From DASUBV01 sp036510065 (lineage in GTDB: Bacteria > Actinomycetota > Actinomycetes > Streptosporangiales > Streptosporangiaceae), in NCBI GenBank assembly GCA_036510065.1, contig DATCEO010000192.1, forward strand, positions 1 to 64,000: a stretch of DNA of 64,000 nt, given 5' to 3'. The position numbers and the translations under genes are program-made. How positions within the stretch are numbered: the first letter of the stretch is position 1; the number at the start of each line of letters is the position of its first letter. Below, in pieces: positions 49,969 through 58,126 of the stretch. Under the pieces are notes generated by a model. It was not told the DNA's origin, ran no database searches, and was given only the letters and a program-made list of their open reading frames with translations.

Positions 49969-51423
49969 TCAGCTGGCCGGCGGCGGGACGAAGCCACCGC
50001 CGGCTGCGGCCTCCAGGATCTCCGCCATCCGCAGCAGCCGCAGGTCCGACAGGAACGGCCCGATCACCTGCACGCCAACCGGCAGGCCGGCCGGGCTCAG
50101 GCCAGCCGGCAGGGTCACCACGGGCAGCAGAGCCGAGCCGATCGCGCCGCACCAGGCGGCGGCGTAGAAGTGCGGCACCGCCGTCCCGTCGATATCGAGC
50201 CGCCGCTCGGTCATCGGGCGGTCGGTGTCATGGGGGAACGCTGTGGTCGGCATCACCGGCGCGAGCACGACATCGTAGTCCTCGAAGAACCGGGCCCAGG
50301 CCGCGCGCTGGCGCTCGCGCAGCGCGGTGGCGTGCATCAGCGACCGGAACCGGCTGGCCAGGGCCTTCCCGACGACCAGTGCCGGGTCATCGCCGGGAAC
50401 GTTCTCCAGGCGGGCGAGCTCCGCGTACTCCGCCTCCGGCAGGCCGAGGCCGATGATCGGCAGGGTCAGGTCCCGCCAGGAACTGAACCCGTCGGCCAGC
50501 GGCACCGGGAGCGGCACCGCCTCTACCCTCGCGCCCGCGTCGGCGAGCCTGGCCGCGTAGGAGTCCAGGCTCGCCCGGACATCACTGGCTATCGGCACGA
50601 CGTCCGCGCCCTCGCCGAATACGGTCGCCACCCGGAGCTGGCCGATCTCGCCCAGGTCAGATCCGGGGTCGAGCTCCAGGCGCCAGCCCGCCGCTTCCTG
50701 CGGGAGCGGGCCCGCCATGATGGCCAGGGCCGTCCGCAGGTCGGCGATGCTGCGCGCGATCGGCCCGGCCACGCCCACGTCCGGCTGGACCAGGCTGCCG
50801 GGCGGCCCGGGGATGTGACCGCGCACGGGCACGATGCCCCAGGACGGCTTGTGCCCGTACACGCCGTTGTAGTGCGAGGGGTTGCGGATCGAGCCGCCGA
50901 TGTCGCTGCCCAGCTCGAGCGGGGCCAGCCCGGCGGCCACGGCCGCGGCCGCGCCGCCCGACGATCCGCCCGCGGTGCGGCTCAGGTCCCAGGGGTTGTT
51001 CGTCCGCCCGTAGACGTCGTTATAGGTCTGCCAGTCCCCCGCGTACATCGGCGTATTCGACTTGCCGAAGATGATCGCGCCTGCCGCCTTCAGCCGGGCC
51101 ACGGCGACCGCGTCGGTCCGCGGCACGTGCCGGGCCAGCTCGGGAGCACCGGACGTCGTGACCAGGCCCTCGGTCTCGAACGCGTCCTTCACGGTCATCG
51201 GCAGCCCGTGCAGCGGGCCGGACAGCTCGCCCCTGGCGGTGGCGTCGTCCGCGGCCGCCGCGGCGGCGCGGGCGCGGTCGGTGTCCCAGGCGACGATCGC
51301 GTTGAGCGCGGGATTGAGCCGCTCGGCCCGGTCGAGCAGGGCATCCAGCAGCTCCCGGCTGGACAGCCGCCGGTCCCGGATGGCCTGAGTCAGCTCGCTG
51401 GCCGTGGCGAGATCGAGGTCCAT
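49969..51423 (-). CDS. Amidase (amidase-signature family)
   Basis: A 484-residue Ser-cisSer-Lys hydrolase. The catalytic Lys is in PMTVKDAFETEG near residue 77, and the Ser pair lies in RTAGGSSGGAAAAVAAGLAP near 150-160, followed by LGSDIGGSIRNPSHYNGVYGHKPS. It begins with the usual DLDLATASELTQAIRDRRLSS segment. The family hydrolyses amides and also includes GatA, but there are no gatB or gatC neighbours, so a free-standing amidase is more likely. It may be co-transcribed with the S9 peptidase. Confidence 0.92.
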   Translation of the reverse strand: MDLDLATASELTQAIRDRRLSSRELLDALLDRAERLNPALNAIVAWDTDRARAAAAAADDATARGELSGPLHGLPMTVKDAFETEGLVTTSGAPELARHVPRTDAVAVARLKAAGAIIFGKSNTPMYAGDWQTYNDVYGRTNNPWDLSRTAGGSSGGAAAAVAAGLAPLELGSDIGGSIRNPSHYNGVYGHKPSWGIVPVRGHIPGPPGSLVQPDVGVAGPIARSIADLRTALAIMAGPLPQEAAGWRLELDPGSDLGEIGQLRVATVFGEGADVVPIASDVRASLDSYAARLADAGARVEAVPLPVPLADGFSSWRDLTLPIIGLGLPEAEYAELARLENVPGDDPALVVGKALASRFRSLMHATALRERQRAAWARFFEDYDVVLAPVMPTTAFPHDTDRPMTERRLDIDGTAVPHFYAAAWCGAIGSALLPVVTLPAGLSPAGLPVGVQVIGPFLSDLRLLRMAEILEAAAGGGFVPPPAS

Positions 51424-51471
51424 AGCCGGGACATTACCGGCCAGGGCAAGGGGATTTGCCTAGGAGGAGCC

Positions 51472-52224
51472 TCACGGGAGGGCGGCCAGCAGCTCGCTGA
51501 CTGGCTTGCGCCGGCCGGTGTAGAAGGGAATCTCGACCCGCGTGTGCAGCCGGGCCCGCGCGCCGCGCAGGTGGCGCATCAGGTCGACGATCCGGTGCAG
51601 CTCGTCAGCCTCGAACGCGAGCATCCACTCGTAGTCGTTCAGCGCGAAGCAGGCGACCGTGTTCGCCCGGACGTCGGGATACTCGCGGGCCATCATGCCG
51701 TGCTCGGTCAGCAGCTGCCGCCGCTCGGCGTCGTCGAGCAGGTACCACTCCAGCGACCGGACGAACGGGTAGACGCAGACGTAGTCCTTGGGCTCCTCGC
51801 CGGCCAGGAACGCCGGGACGTGGCTCTTGTTGAACTCGGCCGGGCGGTGCAGGGCCATCGCCGACCAGACGGGCTCGCTGGCCCGGCCGAGGCCGGTGCG
51901 GCGGAACCGCGCGTACATCTCCTGCAGGTCATCGGCGGTCGGGGCGATCCACCAGAACATGTAGTCCGCGTCGGCCCGCAGGCCCTGCACGTCGTAGCAG
52001 CCGCGGGTCACCACGTCCTTGCCGGCCGCGTGCTGGCACAGCTCGCTGACCTCCGCCGCCAGGCCGGGCCGCCCGCTCCTGGCCTGCGCGGCCGCCGCCT
52101 CGAGGGCGCCGGCGCTGGTCACCCGGAAGACCGACCACATGGTGTAACGGATGAGGTCGTTTAGCTCCCGCGCCTTAGGACGGCCCGCCTCGGGCTCGGC
52201 CTGCTCATTGCCAGCCATACTCAT
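51472..52224 (-). CDS. hemQ: Coproheme decarboxylase HemQ (chlorite-dismutase fold)
   Basis: HemQ (ChdC) performs the final step of the coproporphyrin-dependent haem pathway used by actinobacteria, turning coproheme to protohaem with hydrogen peroxide. The 250-residue protein shows NDLIRYTMWSVFRV at the N terminus, GCYDVQGLRADADYMFWW near 80, NKSHVPAFLAGEEPKDYVCVYPFVRSLEWYLL (with the catalytic Tyr and nearby ligand segment), MMAREYPDVRANTVACFALNDYEWMLAFE and a closing RVEIPFYTGRRK. It belongs to the cytoplasmic actinobacterial type. Other haem genes are not adjacent. Confidence 0.92.
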   Translation of the reverse strand: MSMAGNEQAEPEAGRPKARELNDLIRYTMWSVFRVTSAGALEAAAAQARSGRPGLAAEVSELCQHAAGKDVVTRGCYDVQGLRADADYMFWWIAPTADDLQEMYARFRRTGLGRASEPVWSAMALHRPAEFNKSHVPAFLAGEEPKDYVCVYPFVRSLEWYLLDDAERRQLLTEHGMMAREYPDVRANTVACFALNDYEWMLAFEADELHRIVDLMRHLRGARARLHTRVEIPFYTGRRKPVSELLAALP

Positions 52225-52286
52225 AGTGTCTATCAGGCCCGCTCACGCGGTTCGTTTGGGCGGCGCCTGGCGGGTAGCTGGACACG

Positions 52287-53333
52287 ATGACTGGCATGGA
52301 CGTGAGCCCTCCGCGAGCTCCGGGAACCTCCGGGCCGGCCGATCCGGACATCGGCCCAGACGCCGGCCCGGACATCCGACCAGACATCGGCCCGGACATC
52401 GGCAGGGCCCCGTCCGGGACGCAGGTCGAGCTGCGCTACGGCAGCCAGTCCGTCACGGTCGTCGAGGTGGGGGGCGGGCTGCGCTGCTACACCGCAGGCG
52501 GCCGCGCGCTGCTGGACGGCTACCAGGTCGGGGAGCGCTGCACCGACGCCCGGGGGCAGATCCTGGCTCCGTGGCCCAACCGGCTCCGCGACGGCAGCTA
52601 CGCCGCCGGCGGCCAGCATTACCAGCTTCCGCTGACCGAGCCGGCCCGCCGCAACGCCATCCACGGCCTGGTGCGCTGGGCGCGCTGGTCCGTGGCGGAG
52701 CAGCGCGAGGACCGGGCTGCGCTGACCTACTCGATTCCGCCGCAGTCGGGCTGGCCCTTCACCCTCGACCTGCGCGTCGACTATGAGCTGGGCCCGGCCG
52801 GGCTGGCGGTGACGACCACCGGCCGCAACGCCGGGCCGCAGCCCTGCCCGTATGGCGTCGGCAGCCACCCCTATATCATCGCGGGCGCCATGACGATCGA
52901 CGGGCTGCGGCTGCGCGCCCCCGGTGCGCGCCGGCTTCTCACCGACGACCGGGGCATCCCCGCCGGCGATGACCCCGTGACGGGCACGGAGTACGACTTC
53001 CGGGCGGGCGTCACGATCGGCTCGGCGGCGCTCGACACCGGCTACCGGGATCTCGAGCGCGACGAGGACGGGCTGGCCTGGGTCGTCCTGGCCGATGACT
53101 CCTCCGGCGAGGCGACCGGCGTATGGCTGGACCAGTCCTATCCGTTCCTGATGCTCTTCACCGGCGACAGCCTGCCCGATCCCGCCCGGCGCCGCCGCGC
53201 GCTCGGCGTCGAGCCGATGACCTGCGCCCCGAACGCCCTGCAGACCGAGGACGGCCTGGCGATCCTGCAGCCCGGCGACTGCCTGACCTCCCGGTGGGGC
53301 ATCACCCCGACCCCGCCGCGGCCACGGGCCTAG
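52287..53333 (+). CDS. Aldose 1-epimerase family protein
   Basis: A 348-residue beta-sandwich enzyme of the galactose mutarotase superfamily, which interconverts anomers of sugars. After an unusual Asp/Gly/Pro-rich N terminus with repeats of the type PDIG (residues 18-38), it shows ILAPWPNRLRDGSY near residue 91, RNAIHGLVRWARW near 117 (catalytic His), YGVGSHPYII near 190 (second His) and GVEPMTCAPNALQ near 311 (catalytic Glu). It is close to the YeaD/GalM-type proteins. A convergent terminator follows. Confidence 0.87.
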   Translation: MTGMDVSPPRAPGTSGPADPDIGPDAGPDIRPDIGPDIGRAPSGTQVELRYGSQSVTVVEVGGGLRCYTAGGRALLDGYQVGERCTDARGQILAPWPNRLRDGSYAAGGQHYQLPLTEPARRNAIHGLVRWARWSVAEQREDRAALTYSIPPQSGWPFTLDLRVDYELGPAGLAVTTTGRNAGPQPCPYGVGSHPYIIAGAMTIDGLRLRAPGARRLLTDDRGIPAGDDPVTGTEYDFRAGVTIGSAALDTGYRDLERDEDGLAWVVLADDSSGEATGVWLDQSYPFLMLFTGDSLPDPARRRRALGVEPMTCAPNALQTEDGLAILQPGDCLTSRWGITPTPPRPRA

Positions 53334-53341
53334 CACGGGCC

Positions 53342-53379
53342 GACGGGGCCGGCCGGCGCCGTTGCCGGCCGGGCCCGTC
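53342..53379. terminator. Convergent GC hairpin
   Basis: A 16-base arm (GACGGGGCCGGCCGGC) pairs with its complement with one mismatch across a 6-base loop. It lies between the epimerase and TPP-enzyme genes, whose 3' ends face each other, and probably stops both. Confidence 0.7.
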
Positions 53380-53395
53380 GCGGTCGGCGCGGGCG

Positions 53396-55186
53396 CTAGT
53401 CCTTGTGCGGCAGGAACTCCTGGACCTTGGCCTTCACGCCCTCGACGATGATGCTGCGCGCGTCGTGGTCACCCTTGAGTATCGCCTTGGCGGCGTCCTT
53501 GGCCTGCTCGAAGGTGGCGTGCGGCGGAATCGGCGGGACGCTCGGGTCGGTTCGGACGTCCAGCAGCGTGGGCCGGTCGGCGGCCAGCGCCCGGTCCCAG
53601 GCTGGCCCCAGGTCGTCGGGCTTGTCCACCGCGATGCCCTGCAGGCCCAGGCTGGCCGCGAAGGACGCGTAGTCCACATCCGGCAGGGTCTGTGACTCGG
53701 TGAACGCAGGCGCCCCCTCCATCGCGCGCATCTCCCAGGTGACCTGGTTGAGGTCGTCGTTGTGCAGCACGGCGATGATCAGGCGCGGGTCGGCCCACTC
53801 CTGCCAGTAGTGCTTGACGGTGATCAGCTCGGCCAGCCCGTTCATCTGCATGGCGCCGTCGCCCTCGAACACGATCACCGGCCGGTCCGGGTGCCCGAAC
53901 TTGGCCCCGATCCCGTACGGGACACCAGGGCCCATGGTGGCCAGGTTGCCCGACAGCGAGCCGCGGATCTCGCCGTGGAACTTCAGCTGCCGCGCGTACC
54001 AGTTAGCCGAGGAGCCGGAGTCCGCCGCGACGATCGCGTTGGCCGGCAGCCGGGTCGACAGCTCGTGGAACAGCCGCATCGGGTTGATCGGGTCGGCCTC
54101 GACCATGGCCTCCATCTCCATGGTCTCCCACCAGCGGGTCACCTTGGCCTCGATGTCCTCCCGCCAGGAGCGGTCCTCCTTGCGCTGCAGCCGCGGGATC
54201 AGCGCCCGCAGCGTCGCGGCTGCGTCGCCGACCAGGTTGACCTCGTAGGGGTAGCGCATCCCGATGAACTTGCCGTCGATGTCGATCTGCACCCCCCGGG
54301 CCTGGTCGAAGGCGGGCAGGAACTGGGTGTACGGGAAGCTGGATCCGATGGTCAGCAGGGTGTCGCAGTCCTTCATCAGCTCGTAGCTGGGCCGGGTGCC
54401 CAGCAGGCCGATGGACCCGGTGACGTAGGGCAGCTCGTCCGACAGCACGTCCTTGCCCAGCAGCGGCTTGGCTACCCCGGCGCCGAGCAGTTCAGCGACC
54501 TGCTCCAGCTCGGGCCGCGCGCCGCGGGCGCCCGAGCCGGCCAGGATCGCGACCTTGGCGCCGGAGTTGAGGATGTCGGCCGCGCGCGCGATGGCCTCGT
54601 CGCCGGGCACGGCGGTCGGCCAGTCGATCCCGACGCTGGAGGGCACCATCTTGAACGCGTGCGTCGGCGGGGCGTACTCCAGCTCCTGGACGTCGGAGGG
54701 GATGATGATCGCCGTCGGGGCCCGCTCGGTCAGCGCGACCCGGATGGCCCGGTCCAGGACGTTGGGCAGCTGCTCCGGGACGGTGACCATCTGGACGTAC
54801 TCGCTGGCCACGTCCTTGAACAGGCTGAGCAGGTCCACTTCCTGCTGGTAAGAGCCGCCCATCGCGGACCGCGCGGTCTGCCCCACGATGGCCACGACCG
54901 GCACGTGGTCCAGCTTGGCGTCATACAGGCCATTCAGCAGGTGGATGGCGCCCGGCCCGGAGGTGGCCATGCACACCCCGACCTGGCCGGTGAACTTGGC
55001 GTAGCCGACGGCCTCGAACGCGGCCATCTCCTCGTGCCGGGCCTGGATGAACTTGGGCTGGTTGTCGGCGCGGCCCCACGCGGCCAGGATGCCGTTGATC
55101 CCGTCTCCGGGGAAGGCGAAGACCTTGTCCACGCCCCAGGTGCGCAGCCGCTCCAGCAGGTAATCGGCAACATTTGGCTTGGCCAT
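53396..55186 (-). CDS. Thiamine-pyrophosphate enzyme, pyruvate oxidase/acetolactate synthase-like
   Basis: A 596-residue three-domain TPP enzyme. The N-terminal domain has the activating Glu region (VFAFPGDGINGILAAWG; FIQARHEEMAAFEAVGYAKFTG) and CMATSGPGAIHLLNGLYDAK. The C-terminal domain holds the TPP-Mg motif in VFEGDGAMQMNGLAELITVKHYW and then VLHNDDLNQVTWEMRAMEG. The pattern is that of YdaP/PoxB-like proteins annotated as TPP-requiring enzyme. Pyruvate decarboxylation or oxidation is likely. It is on the same strand as the GMC oxidoreductase trio, starting 48 bases after it, so co-transcription is possible. Confidence 0.87.
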   Translation of the reverse strand: MAKPNVADYLLERLRTWGVDKVFAFPGDGINGILAAWGRADNQPKFIQARHEEMAAFEAVGYAKFTGQVGVCMATSGPGAIHLLNGLYDAKLDHVPVVAIVGQTARSAMGGSYQQEVDLLSLFKDVASEYVQMVTVPEQLPNVLDRAIRVALTERAPTAIIIPSDVQELEYAPPTHAFKMVPSSVGIDWPTAVPGDEAIARAADILNSGAKVAILAGSGARGARPELEQVAELLGAGVAKPLLGKDVLSDELPYVTGSIGLLGTRPSYELMKDCDTLLTIGSSFPYTQFLPAFDQARGVQIDIDGKFIGMRYPYEVNLVGDAAATLRALIPRLQRKEDRSWREDIEAKVTRWWETMEMEAMVEADPINPMRLFHELSTRLPANAIVAADSGSSANWYARQLKFHGEIRGSLSGNLATMGPGVPYGIGAKFGHPDRPVIVFEGDGAMQMNGLAELITVKHYWQEWADPRLIIAVLHNDDLNQVTWEMRAMEGAPAFTESQTLPDVDYASFAASLGLQGIAVDKPDDLGPAWDRALAADRPTLLDVRTDPSVPPIPPHATFEQAKDAAKAILKGDHDARSIIVEGVKAKVQEFLPHKD

Positions 55187-55234
55187 GTGATCTGTTCCTC
55201 TCAGTCTTCCGGCCGGCCCGGCCCGGCCTTGGGA

Positions 55235-56872
55235 TCAGGCCGGGCCGAAGGCCCCGGCGGCCAGGTGATCGGCGGCGCGGGCGGCGACGGACATGATGGT
55301 CAGGGCGGGGTTGGCGCTGCCCTGGGTGGGCAGCACGCTGCCGTCGGTGATGTACAGGTTGGGGACCGCGAAGCTCCGGCAGTTCCGGTCGACCACCCCC
55401 TGCCGCGCGTCGGCGGCCATCCGGGCGCCCCCGACCAGGTGGGCATAGCGGTCGATGGTGATCACCTCGTCGGCCCCCGCGGCGTGCAGGATCTTCTCCA
55501 TGACGCCCTGGGCGGCCCGCATGAGCTGCCGGTCGTTGTCACACTGGGAATAGGCGAACTGCGCCACGGGCAGGCCGTAGCGGTCCTTCTCCCCGGCCAG
55601 GGTGACCCGGTTGTCCGGCCGGGCCAGGAACTCGCACAGCGCCCCCAGGCACGACCAGTGCACGTAGTCGCTCATGTACGCGCGCAGCCTGGCGCCCCAG
55701 TGCCCCTGCGCGGCCACGTGCTCCGCCCAGGTGATCGGCAGCGGCGACACGGTCTGGATGGAGAAGCCGCGCTTGTAGGGCTTGGCCGGGTCGGTCTCGT
55801 AGAACTCCTCGCTGCTGACCTCGGGCGGCGGGGCCTTGTACATCCGCACCTCGGCGTCGAACCGGCCGGCCGTCTGCGGCGCGCCCTGCACCATGAGGTA
55901 GCGGCCGACCTGGTCGAACTCGTTGCACAGGCCGTCCGGGAACCGCCGCGACGCCGAGTTCAGCAGCAGCCGCGGCGTCTCGATCGAGTAACCGGCGATC
56001 GCGACGACCGCCGCGCGCTGGAAGCGGGGCACCCCGCGGTGGACGTAATGCACGCCGGTGGCCCGGCCGGTCCGCTGGTCGACCTCGATCCCGGTCACCA
56101 TGGCGTCGGCCCGCACCTCGGCGCCGCGGGCGAGCGCGTCCGGGATATGGGTAATCAGCGGCGATGCCTTCGCGTTGACCTTGCAGCCCTGCAGGCAGAA
56201 GCCGCGGTAGATGCAGTGCGGGCGGTTGCCGAAGCGGCCGTTGCTGATGGCGACCGGCCCGACCTTGGCCGTGATGCCCGCCGCGTAGGCGCCGCGCAGG
56301 AAGATCTCGCCATTGCCGCCGACCGGGTGCGGCCGCTGCGGATAGGAATGCGGGTCACCCCAGGGCCAGTCGTCGCCCGCCACGGGCAGCTCGCCCTCGA
56401 TGTCGCGGTAGTAGGGCTCCAGGTCGTCATAGCTGATCGGCCAGTCCGCGCCCACCCCGTCGTTGGCCAGCGTCGCGAAGTCGCTCGGATGGAACCGCGG
56501 GGTGTAGCCGGCGTAGTGCACCATCGACCCGCCGACGCCGCGGCCGGAGTTGTTCGAGCCCATCGGCACCGGATCGGAGCCGTCGATGACCCGCGGGTCG
56601 GTCCAGTAGAGGTGGTGCGAGCCGGCCTCGTCGCTCACCCAGTCGGCGTCGGGGTCCCAGAACGGGCCGGCGTCCAGCCCGACTACCCGCCAGCCGCGGC
56701 GGGCCAGCCGCTGCAGCATGGTCGAGCCGCCCGCCCCGCAGCCCACCACGACCAGGTCCACCTCGTCGGAGTCGGCGAACCGCCGCATGTCACGGCGCAG
56801 CCGGTGGTTGGTCCGGCTGCCGTCGCCCGGAAGCAGCCAGGCTGACTCGTTGCGGGTCCGGACATCGGCCAT
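55235..56872 (-). CDS. GMC-family oxidoreductase, gluconate-dehydrogenase large-subunit-like
   Basis: A 545-residue FAD protein. The FAD loop is VVVGCGAGGSTMLQRLARRG near residue 39, followed by GVGGSMVHYAG near 100, GFCLQGCKVNAKAS near 225 (with cysteines) and the C-terminal YITDGSVLPTQGSANPALTIMS. This matches the flavoprotein subunit of membrane-bound gluconate/2-keto-gluconate or sorbitol dehydrogenases. The start at 56872 overlaps the upstream stop (ATGA). No Tat signal is visible. The small subunit and a membrane protein precede it, forming a three-gene module. Confidence 0.88.
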   Translation of the reverse strand: MADVRTRNESAWLLPGDGSRTNHRLRRDMRRFADSDEVDLVVVGCGAGGSTMLQRLARRGWRVVGLDAGPFWDPDADWVSDEAGSHHLYWTDPRVIDGSDPVPMGSNNSGRGVGGSMVHYAGYTPRFHPSDFATLANDGVGADWPISYDDLEPYYRDIEGELPVAGDDWPWGDPHSYPQRPHPVGGNGEIFLRGAYAAGITAKVGPVAISNGRFGNRPHCIYRGFCLQGCKVNAKASPLITHIPDALARGAEVRADAMVTGIEVDQRTGRATGVHYVHRGVPRFQRAAVVAIAGYSIETPRLLLNSASRRFPDGLCNEFDQVGRYLMVQGAPQTAGRFDAEVRMYKAPPPEVSSEEFYETDPAKPYKRGFSIQTVSPLPITWAEHVAAQGHWGARLRAYMSDYVHWSCLGALCEFLARPDNRVTLAGEKDRYGLPVAQFAYSQCDNDRQLMRAAQGVMEKILHAAGADEVITIDRYAHLVGGARMAADARQGVVDRNCRSFAVPNLYITDGSVLPTQGSANPALTIMSVAARAADHLAAGAFGPA

Positions 56873-57480
56873 CAGCCCGCCCCCCGCACCGGATCCTGGG
56901 CCGGCCTGGAGTCGGCGACCTCGAAGGGCTCCCGCTTGCCCACGCCGGCGTTCTTGTACCCGCGCGGGTAGGCGGGCCCGGGGAACCCGATCTCGTTCCA
57001 GGCCAGCGGGTGGGAGTAGAACGCGGTGCACGCGTAGCGGGTCCACAGGCTCCAGACGTGGGCGGCGTTCATCCCGTGCCAGTCGCCCGCGGCCAGGTCC
57101 TGCACGGCCTGCAGCACTGCGCCCTGGTCGGCGGCCGCGCACTGCGCGAACCCGCAGGAGAACTTGTCCCGCGCGTCGACGTCCAGGTAGTGCAGCGAGT
57201 CCCGCCAGGCCTGGCCGTCCTCGGGCATGTCGGCGTACCGCCAGCCGTCGGTCTCCTGCTCGGCCAGCCGCGCGTCGATCATGTTGACCAGCGGCACGAG
57301 CGGCTCGTCGGCCTGGCCGAGCAGCTGGTCGCACAGCGCGGTGGCGATAGCTTCCTGCGCCGGGGTGAAGAACCGGATGTCGGGCGGCATGCCGATCCGG
57401 GACAGCACGACGCCCGCGGTGACCTGATCCCAGTGCTTGGCCTGCGCCTCGACGTCGAAACCCGGAAACCGGCCGCTCAC
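56872..57480 (-). CDS. Gluconate 2-dehydrogenase subunit 3-like protein
   Basis: A 202-residue protein from a GTG start (VSGRFPGFDVEAQAKHWDQVT). The central part (FFTPAQEAIATALCDQLLGQ, PLVNMIDARLAEQETDGWRY, WRDSLHYLDVDARDKF and SHPLAWNEIGFPGPAYPRGY) matches the gamma subunit of gluconate 2-dehydrogenase. That family is often Tat-exported as a carrier for the flavoprotein; here no twin-arginine signal is present. It overlaps genes on both sides by four bases, so stoichiometric co-translation is expected. Confidence 0.85.
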   Translation of the reverse strand: MSGRFPGFDVEAQAKHWDQVTAGVVLSRIGMPPDIRFFTPAQEAIATALCDQLLGQADEPLVPLVNMIDARLAEQETDGWRYADMPEDGQAWRDSLHYLDVDARDKFSCGFAQCAAADQGAVLQAVQDLAAGDWHGMNAAHVWSLWTRYACTAFYSHPLAWNEIGFPGPAYPRGYKNAGVGKREPFEVADSRPAQDPVRGAG

Positions 57481-57944
57481 TGCTCGCGCCTGAGGACCGC
57501 GGCGAGCAGGCCCATGCCGCCGACCATGGTCACCAGCAGCGGCGCCAGCAAGGGCGGGCCCATCTCCATGTTGTAACGGGCGTTCGACCAGCCGCCCGGC
57601 TTCTGCGCGATGCCGCGGGCGTGCAGGTAGGTGCCCTGCAGCCCGTTGGCCACAATCGCAGCTGAGGCGATGGGCAGGGCCGTCTTGGCCATCCGCCGGC
57701 TGAAGAAGCCGGCCACCCCGGCCGCGGCCCCCACCGGCCCGAGCGTCACCGGGATCCACATCATCTTGTTGCCGAAACTGGCGCTGTCATGCTCGAAGAA
57801 GATCTCCGCCGCGGTGACCAGCGCGCCGGCGGCCGTCAGCGCCGAGAGGCTGCGCTCGAAGTGGCCCGTCCTGACATTGCCGATCATGCGGTCGATGCCA
57901 TGCACGCCCGGCCGCGGCACGCTGTGCTGGCGCACGGCTCTCAT
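57477..57944 (-). CDS. Small membrane protein of the GMC module
   Basis: A 155-residue protein with four predicted membrane helices (ALTAAGALVTAAEIFFEHD; MMWIPVTLGPVGAAAGVAGFF; TALPIASAAIVANGLQGTYLHARG; LLAPLLVTMVGGMGLLAAVL). The conserved-looking LQGTYLHARG-AQKPGGW sequence lies between helices three and four. The ATG at 57944 is preferred over the frame start at 58022. It could anchor the dehydrogenase or pass electrons to quinone, taking the place of the cytochrome subunit used in proteobacterial enzymes; that is inference. Confidence 0.72.
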   Translation of the reverse strand: MRAVRQHSVPRPGVHGIDRMIGNVRTGHFERSLSALTAAGALVTAAEIFFEHDSASFGNKMMWIPVTLGPVGAAAGVAGFFSRRMAKTALPIASAAIVANGLQGTYLHARGIAQKPGGWSNARYNMEMGPPLLAPLLVTMVGGMGLLAAVLRREQ

Positions 57945-58126
57945 CTCTGTCCTGTTCCTTCCGTCAGCTTCCGGTGCTCCGGCCAGCTTCCCCGCAGTCC
58001 GGCGGCCAAACGACGCCGCCACGCGGCGCCCCCATCAAACGACGCCGTCACCCCGGCCCCGTCAAACGGGCCGGCGCGGGCCGCCCACCTTGTTTGCGGC
58101 CGGCGAGGTCAGGTAGTTGGGGGAAC

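Noticed and set aside
49873..52164. A 763-codon open frame on the plus strand
   Set aside because: It lies opposite the amidase and HemQ, whose active-site motifs are complete; the plus frame is compositionally a shadow.
53762..56845. A 1027-codon open frame on the plus strand
   Set aside because: It is antisense to the TPP enzyme and GMC oxidoreductase, both with clear motifs on the minus strand.
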